From assembly GCA_035399845.1 (NCBI GenBank), contig DAOPJV010000026.1, positions 17,904-81,903 of the forward strand: a stretch of DNA of 64,000 bases. The letters are read 5' to 3'. Position 1 is the stretch's first letter. Each line of letters starts with the position of its first letter. The notes beneath the pieces were generated by a model. That model made no database searches, had not been told where the DNA came from, and worked only from the letters and a program-made list of their open reading frames with translations. Of this stretch, positions 60,132 through 64,000 are shown in pieces. Origin of the DNA: ECT2AJA-110-A sp035399845 (GTDB lineage: Bacteria > Planctomycetota > Phycisphaerae > UBA1845 > UTPLA1). The position numbers were made by a program, and so were the translations under genes.

Positions 60132-60955
60132 TCCGCAAACTCGTCGATCTGCTCTTCGGCGGAAAAAAACGCCGGCGCGAGAAACTCCTCGCTGAGCCCT
60201 TTCCGGAACAGTGGCGGCCCATCGTCCGTGGCGCCGTTCCGCACATCGATCTCCTGTCGGACGCGGAGCGAAACAAGCTCGAAAACGACATCCGCATTTT
60301 TCTCGCGGAGAAGTACTTCGTCGCCGGCGCTGACATCGCCATCACGGAAACGATGCGCGTCACGATCGCGGCCGGCGCCTGCATGCTCATTGTCGCCCTG
60401 CCGCGCCTGGATGTCTTTCCGCGCCTGCGCGAGATCATCATCTACCCGCACAATTTCACGGAACAGATCGAGGCGATCGGTCCCGATGGCCGCCCCTACC
60501 AGATCCATCGCACGCGTTCGGGCGAGGCCTGGCGTCGCGGTCCCGTCATCCTGGCGTGGAATACCGTCGCGCACAGCGTCGCCGCGCCACACGATGGCTA
60601 CAACGTCGTGATTCACGAATTCGCCCACGTGCTCGACATGCAGAACGGCGCCGCCGACGGTGAGCCGCCTCTGCAAAGCGCCGAGGCGCACACCCACTGG
60701 GAACGCGTCTTCTATCCGGCCTTCGACAGGTTCGTCGACGACCAGCGCCGCGGCCGACCGACACTCGTCGATCCCTACGGCGCGGAGAATCCCGCCGAGT
60801 TCTTCGCCGTCGCGTCGGAGCATTTCTTCGAACAGGCCCCGCTGCTCCAGCGCTATCACCCCGACCTCTACGCTCTGCTTCGCGACTTCTACCAGCAGGA
60901 CCCAATCCGCTGGACCACCTCCAACCCGCGCCGAATCCCCCGCGCCCTGTATTAA
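60128..60955 (+). CDS. mtfA: MtfA-like zinc peptidase
   Basis: 275 aa from ATG 60128 (ATGA overlap with the SLOG gene). The zinc site HEFAH lies at 163-167 (NVVIHEFAHVLDMQNGAADG). Downstream AENPAEFFAVASEHFFEQ gives the third ligand (Glu in helix). The N-terminal helical part (LAEPFPEQWRPIVRGAVPHI) is normal for MtfA, whose E. coli member binds the Mlc repressor and is an aminopeptidase. No Mlc is seen nearby. Confidence 0.9.
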   Translation: MIRKLVDLLFGGKKRRREKLLAEPFPEQWRPIVRGAVPHIDLLSDAERNKLENDIRIFLAEKYFVAGADIAITETMRVTIAAGACMLIVALPRLDVFPRLREIIIYPHNFTEQIEAIGPDGRPYQIHRTRSGEAWRRGPVILAWNTVAHSVAAPHDGYNVVIHEFAHVLDMQNGAADGEPPLQSAEAHTHWERVFYPAFDRFVDDQRRGRPTLVDPYGAENPAEFFAVASEHFFEQAPLLQRYHPDLYALLRDFYQQDPIRWTTSNPRRIPRALY

Positions 60956-60961
60956 CAGCGA

Positions 60962-61003
60962 GGGTGGCCTACGGCTTCAGCCGTTGGGGCGCGACGATGA
61001 GCG
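60962..61003 (+). repeat. Short interspersed palindromic element, copy 1
   Basis: 42-bp GC-rich element GGGTGGCCTACGGCTTCAGC... containing the perfect stem ACGGC-TTCA-GCCGT. A copy with about seven changes lies at 63546-63587, just before another repeat block. Confidence 0.75.
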
Positions 61004-61040
61004 CGCAGAGGCGACGTGGAATCTCGCCAGCGACACGGGC

Positions 61041-61487
61041 TTCGATGGATATCGACGATCCTCACGCCAAAGGCGTGAAACAGGCCAGCCCAGGGTGTAG
61101 CGAAGTCCGCGAAGCGGACGCGGCGAAACCCTGGAACTGCGTTTTCCAGCCCGACGAAATCCTGAAGGGGATGTTACAAGGTCAGATCAGAAATGAACCT
61201 TGGTTCTGTCAGCTGGGCCGCGCCCACCAATTCGCAGCGCGCCCGAACCGAGCCGCGACCGTCAGGGAGTCGGTCGCGCGACGCCTATCAGCCGCACGTA
61301 CCCCGATCGACGCGAAACGCTCGATCACGCGGCTGTACACAACGCGGTCACTCCAAGCAGCGCGCAAATCCCCGACGGCCAGGCCGGCGTCACGAATTGA
61401 TCAGCAGTGAATCGCGAATCCAGGCAACGCCCGCCCACTTGCTGACGCGCGTGGCTCGGAACACACCGCGCCACCGACCACGGGCCA
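61041..61487 (+). repeat. Long direct repeat, copy 1
   Basis: 447 bp. Its last 320 bp (61168-61487) are identical to 61735-62054; the first part differs at scattered sites and by one extra G at 61168-61171. Inside are REP-like palindromes: TCACGCCAAAGGCGTGA near 61060; outer CCAGGGT...ACCCTGG (61090-61134) around GTCCGC-GAA-GCGGAC; and GACCG...CGGTC within GAGCCGCGACCG. Such elements are common in planctomycete genomes. No transposase gene is seen; the open frames inside are compositional. Confidence 0.85.
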
Positions 61488-61608
61488 CGCCGCGCCCCTC
61501 TCGGGCGACATCGCTCGATCCCACATGCAATCAACGACAACCTTACAGGCGCCCTGTGCCACCCACTTCAGTAACTGCACACATCAGACGCCCCACATAG
61601 ACGCGGCG
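61488..61608. other. Unique spacer between the two direct repeats
   Basis: 121 bp with no gene or recognisable site. Confidence 0.6.
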
Positions 61609-62054
61609 TTCAATGGACATGAACGTTCCTCACGCCAACGGCGTGAAACAGGCCAACCCAGGGTGTAGCGAAGTCCGCGAAGCGGAGGCGGCGAAACCCT
61701 GGGACTGCGTTCTCCAGCCCGATGAAATCCTGAAGGGATGTTACAAGGTCAGATCAGAAATGAACCTTGGTTCTGTCAGCTGGGCCGCGCCCACCAATTC
61801 GCAGCGCGCCCGAACCGAGCCGCGACCGTCAGGGAGTCGGTCGCGCGACGCCTATCAGCCGCACGTACCCCGATCGACGCGAAACGCTCGATCACGCGGC
61901 TGTACACAACGCGGTCACTCCAAGCAGCGCGCAAATCCCCGACGGCCAGGCCGGCGTCACGAATTGATCAGCAGTGAATCGCGAATCCAGGCAACGCCCG
62001 CCCACTTGCTGACGCGCGTGGCTCGGAACACACCGCGCCACCGACCACGGGCCA
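61609..62054 (+). repeat. Long direct repeat, copy 2
   Basis: 446 bp, same orientation as copy 1, offset 567-568 bp. The palindrome here is perfect: CCCAGGGT (61657-61664) with ACCCTGGG (61696-61703). The identity of 320 bp suggests recent duplication or gene conversion. Confidence 0.85.
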
Positions 62055-62189
62055 TGCGATATCGCGCGCACGGATCGCACGCGACCTGGGCCATTTGTCG
62101 CAACTCGAGAGCCGCGATCAGTCCCGACACTACAAATGCAGACGCGTGGCGCTTATGCTGTTGGACGGGCGAGATAGTGGAGGCGTCAA

Positions 62190-62357
62190 ATGCTCAGGTG
62201 GATCATTGCGGGCGTCGGTCTGTTCATACTCGGCGCCGCCGTCGAAATGCTGCTGAGACGACTTCGCGTCGGCAAATCCGTGTCGCTCGGAATCGCCACG
62301 CTGATCGTCGCAGTCTGCGCAGCCGCCCTCTACCATTTCGGCGGCGTGACTCAGTGA
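62190..62357 (+). CDS. Short two-span membrane protein
   Basis: 55 aa, below usual size cutoffs. GGAGG lies 6 nt before the ATG. Two spans: WIIAGVGLFILGAAVEMLL and VSLGIATLIVAVCAAALYHF, separated by a basic turn (RRLRVGK). Ends GGVTQ. No family recognised. Supported by ribosome site, span pattern and location in otherwise non-coding repeat DNA. Confidence 0.65.
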   Translation: MLRWIIAGVGLFILGAAVEMLLRRLRVGKSVSLGIATLIVAVCAAALYHFGGVTQ

Positions 62358-62412
62358 TACGCGGCCCGAAGTCCGACGCCGCATCTGCGCGCCCGATCAA
62401 CAAGTCGCCACT

Positions 62413-63312
62413 TCACGGAAACGTGATATAGCAGTCCTCGACGGTAAACGTGAGCCTCACCTGTTCACGCAATACGCCCCATCCGATGCGCGAGTTCTCC
62501 GCGTACAGTTTCAACTCGAGTCGGTAATACCCGCCCGGATGAAACCGGGCGTGGGGAATCGTCAGCGTCGTGACACCGTCGGCGATTGGAATGCAGGGAT
62601 CCGTGGGAATGCGGCAATACCGGCCCGCGAGGTACTCCGTCTCTTCGCTTTGCGTGAGTTGCGACGCGTCGATCTCGGCGTCGACACCCTCCGCTTCGCC
62701 CACGCTCAGGCGCAGCGTGGCTTTGTTGTTCTCTCCCGCCTTCAACACGTCATGGCGGACTCGGCAGACGATCGTCCCTTCGACTTCATCATCATTCGCC
62801 ATCGACGCCGGACGATCCGTCAGGAACCAGAGAATCGGATCGCATTCGGAATAGGCCCAGCCAAATTCCGGCCCCGAGTCGTTCAGTTCCATGCTGACGA
62901 CAACCTCCGGCGTGAATTCCGCAGATTGTTTCGCATTCCCCTCATCCGCGATCAGGATGAAAGGTACGCCGCAGAAGCTCGTGTCCTCAAACGGCAGGTC
63001 GGTTCGCCCGGTCAGCGACACGCGAAACACACCCGTGTCATCCACCTCGTCGCACGCGTCACCGACGCTGTCATTGTCAGTGTCCTCCTGCATCGGGTTG
63101 AACACGGACGGACAGTTGTCGCAGGCGTCGCCGACACCGTCCTCGTCCACGTCATCGGCGGCGGACGTCGTAACAAGCAGGCAGCTGTCGGGCGCATCCG
63201 GCGCCACTTGCCAATCGGCAATCGGGCATGTCGTCCCGGCCCCGAGTAGCAGGAATGCGGAAAGCGGTACGAAACTCAGCGAAATCCCGACGCGTTTCGA
63301 ACAGGTGAACAT
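62413..63312 (-). CDS. Secreted thrombospondin-type-3-repeat protein
   Basis: 299 aa. A signal peptide (SLSFVPLSAFLLLGAGTTC) ends near a Cys, but the -3 residue is not a lipobox type. Two Ca-binding TSP3 repeats: DVDEDGVGDACDNCPSVFNP then DTDNDSVGDACD. The rest is a beta-rich domain with GTIVCRVRHDVLKAGENNKA and GGYYRLELKLYAENSRI. Six or more cysteines. It is a surface or extracellular protein of unknown partner. GGGGAG lies 7 nt upstream of ATG 63312. Confidence 0.8.
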   Translation of the reverse strand: MFTCSKRVGISLSFVPLSAFLLLGAGTTCPIADWQVAPDAPDSCLLVTTSAADDVDEDGVGDACDNCPSVFNPMQEDTDNDSVGDACDEVDDTGVFRVSLTGRTDLPFEDTSFCGVPFILIADEGNAKQSAEFTPEVVVSMELNDSGPEFGWAYSECDPILWFLTDRPASMANDDEVEGTIVCRVRHDVLKAGENNKATLRLSVGEAEGVDAEIDASQLTQSEETEYLAGRYCRIPTDPCIPIADGVTTLTIPHARFHPGGYYRLELKLYAENSRIGWGVLREQVRLTFTVEDCYITFP

Positions 63313-63395
63313 CGCCTGACTCCCCGGCGCCGACGCCGATCACACGGGGACCCTCGAGAGAAGGACCGAGCCGCGCGAATCAGGCCGGCCATCCA

Positions 63396-63404
63396 ATTAT
63401 AACA
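63396..63404 (-). promoter_or_regulatory. Extended -10 promoter of the TSP3 gene
   Basis: On the minus strand TGTTATAAT (extended TGn + perfect TATAAT) lies ~85 bp upstream of ATG 63312. No -35 box. It would give a ~77-nt leader. Confidence 0.55.
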
Positions 63405-63545
63405 TGGCCATGAACGCCTCCGGCGAAACGCGTCGCCCGACATCTGGAAAACAGGCATTGTTTTTCTTGGCGCACTGGACGATGACTGTAGGCCGGTCGG
63501 ACTCGAAGCGCGAACCTCTGTCACACGGCGTAAGGGCCAACGACC

Positions 63546-63587
63546 GGGTGGCCTACGTCCTCAGCCGTGAGGGCGCGATGATGGACG
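63546..63587 (+). repeat. Short interspersed palindromic element, copy 2
   Basis: GGGTGGCCTACGTCCTCAGC..., the partner of 60962-61003. It precedes a repeat block in both places, suggesting a larger composite element. Confidence 0.7.
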
Positions 63588-63618
63588 TGCAAAGGGCTTC
63601 GAATTCACTTCGCCGCGA

Positions 63619-63926
63619 CGATCGGCGCCATCGGGCGAGTCTGTTGCATGTGGAGTAGCCCCGCAGGTTGAACACACCCACCAATTCGCGGCGCAACCCT
63701 TCCGAGCCGCGACCGTCAGGGAGTCGGTCGCGCGACGCGAACCAACCGCACGTATCCCGATCGATGCGAAACGCTCAAACGCGCGGTCAAACACAACGCG
63801 ATTGCTCCGGGCGTCGCGCCAATCCCAGACGGCCAGGCCGGCGTCACGAATCAATCATGAGGGAACCGCGAATCCGGCGACGCCCGCCCACTTGCTGACG
63901 CGCGTGGCTCGGAACACACCGCGCCA
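63619..63926 (+). repeat. 308-bp tandem repeat unit
   Basis: The unit starts CGATCGGCGCCATC and its distal ~245 bp (63681-63926) are a diverged copy of the long direct repeat (roughly 80% by eye), including GAGCCGCGACCG and the end CGGAACACACCGCGCCA. The next unit begins at 63927, exactly 308 bp later. Confidence 0.8.
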
Positions 63927-64000
63927 CGATCGGCGCCATCAGGCAAGTCTGTTGCATGTGGAGTAGCCCCGCAGGTTGAACACACCCACCAATTCGCGGC
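63927..64000 (+). repeat. Start of the next 308-bp unit, cut by the window end
   Basis: 74 bp matching 63619-63692 with two mismatches. The array probably continues beyond the window. Confidence 0.8.

Noticed and set aside
61613..62431. 272-aa open frame through the second repeat and the short membrane gene
   Set aside because: It repeats the same Arg/Pro/Ser-rich text as the first repeat copy and overlaps the better supported 62190 gene in another frame.
63619..64000. CRISPR array
   Set aside because: The 308-bp period with no short conserved repeat/spacer alternation, and no cas genes nearby, exclude a CRISPR.
1..64000. tRNA or rRNA genes
   Set aside because: No cloverleaf with GGTTCGA-type T arm plus acceptor stem, and no rRNA-like sequence, was found by eye on either strand.

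Overview
The window is GC-rich and gene-dense and reads as chromosome from a Planctomycetota-like bacterium. That is an inference from an exosortase-type exopolysaccharide locus with FemAB and O-ligase genes, several type IV pilus/type II secretion ATPases, a secreted metzincin with a CGxG + hydrophobic + poly-Arg tail, and families of interspersed GC-rich repeats. No rRNA, tRNA, CRISPR array or transposase gene was recognised.

Layout. (1) 1-11.8 kb, plus strand: the tail of an exopolysaccharide operon. It holds the end of a Wzz-like chain-length protein, a BY-kinase-like ATPase, a FemAB-like acyltransferase, four glycosyltransferases, a NodB deacetylase, a GEFGWEL-family protein and an exosortase-associated O-ligase. 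Many junctions are ATGA overlaps. (2) 12-16.6 kb: a Ser/Gln-rich protein, an SGNH hydrolase, an M48 peptidase, and a Spy-like periplasmic protein that ends in a strong bidirectional terminator. (3) 16.7-36.1 kb, minus strand: a near-complete type IV pilus locus. In transcription order it runs major pilin, minor pilins V/W/X, a small membrane protein, a GspH-like pilin, PilM, N, O, P-like, secretin Q, TPR lipoprotein, histidine kinase, response regulator, HD-GYP, STAS, PilB, PilT, PilC. No prepilin peptidase is present. (4) 36.4-42.4 kb: a multi-TM glycosyltransferase-like protein and a flippase-like membrane protein, then a secreted metzincin, an ECF sigma factor and a small membrane protein. 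(5) 42.6-49.1 kb, plus strand: a second, reduced pilus/secretion-like machine with a short GspE, two GspF-like proteins, three pseudopilin-like proteins, a TM-zinc-ribbon protein and a diverged PilT. It has no secretin and no PilMNO. (6) 49.2-51.7 kb, minus: an ATP-grasp ligase overlapping a zincin gene, plus small genes. (7) 52-61 kb: a lipoprotein alpha/beta hydrolase, a membrane protein, cinA, a B12-binding radical SAM protein with a membrane partner, gatB, DUF4870, SLOG and MtfA genes. (8) 61-64 kb: repeat-rich DNA with two 447-bp direct repeats (320 bp identical), a 308-bp tandem unit running off the window end, a short unlisted membrane-protein gene and a thrombospondin-type-3 secreted protein.

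How the parts may work together. The left locus would build and export an exopolysaccharide. The long minus-strand operon would build and steer a retractile pilus, with c-di-GMP a plausible signal because an HD-GYP phosphodiesterase lies two genes from a PilB that carries an MshEN-like N-terminus. The second machine is the most unusual unit: it has motor ATPases and membrane platforms but lacks an outer-membrane channel, its two main promoters place the start site on the first base of the ATG, and a divergent ECF sigma factor sits beside it.
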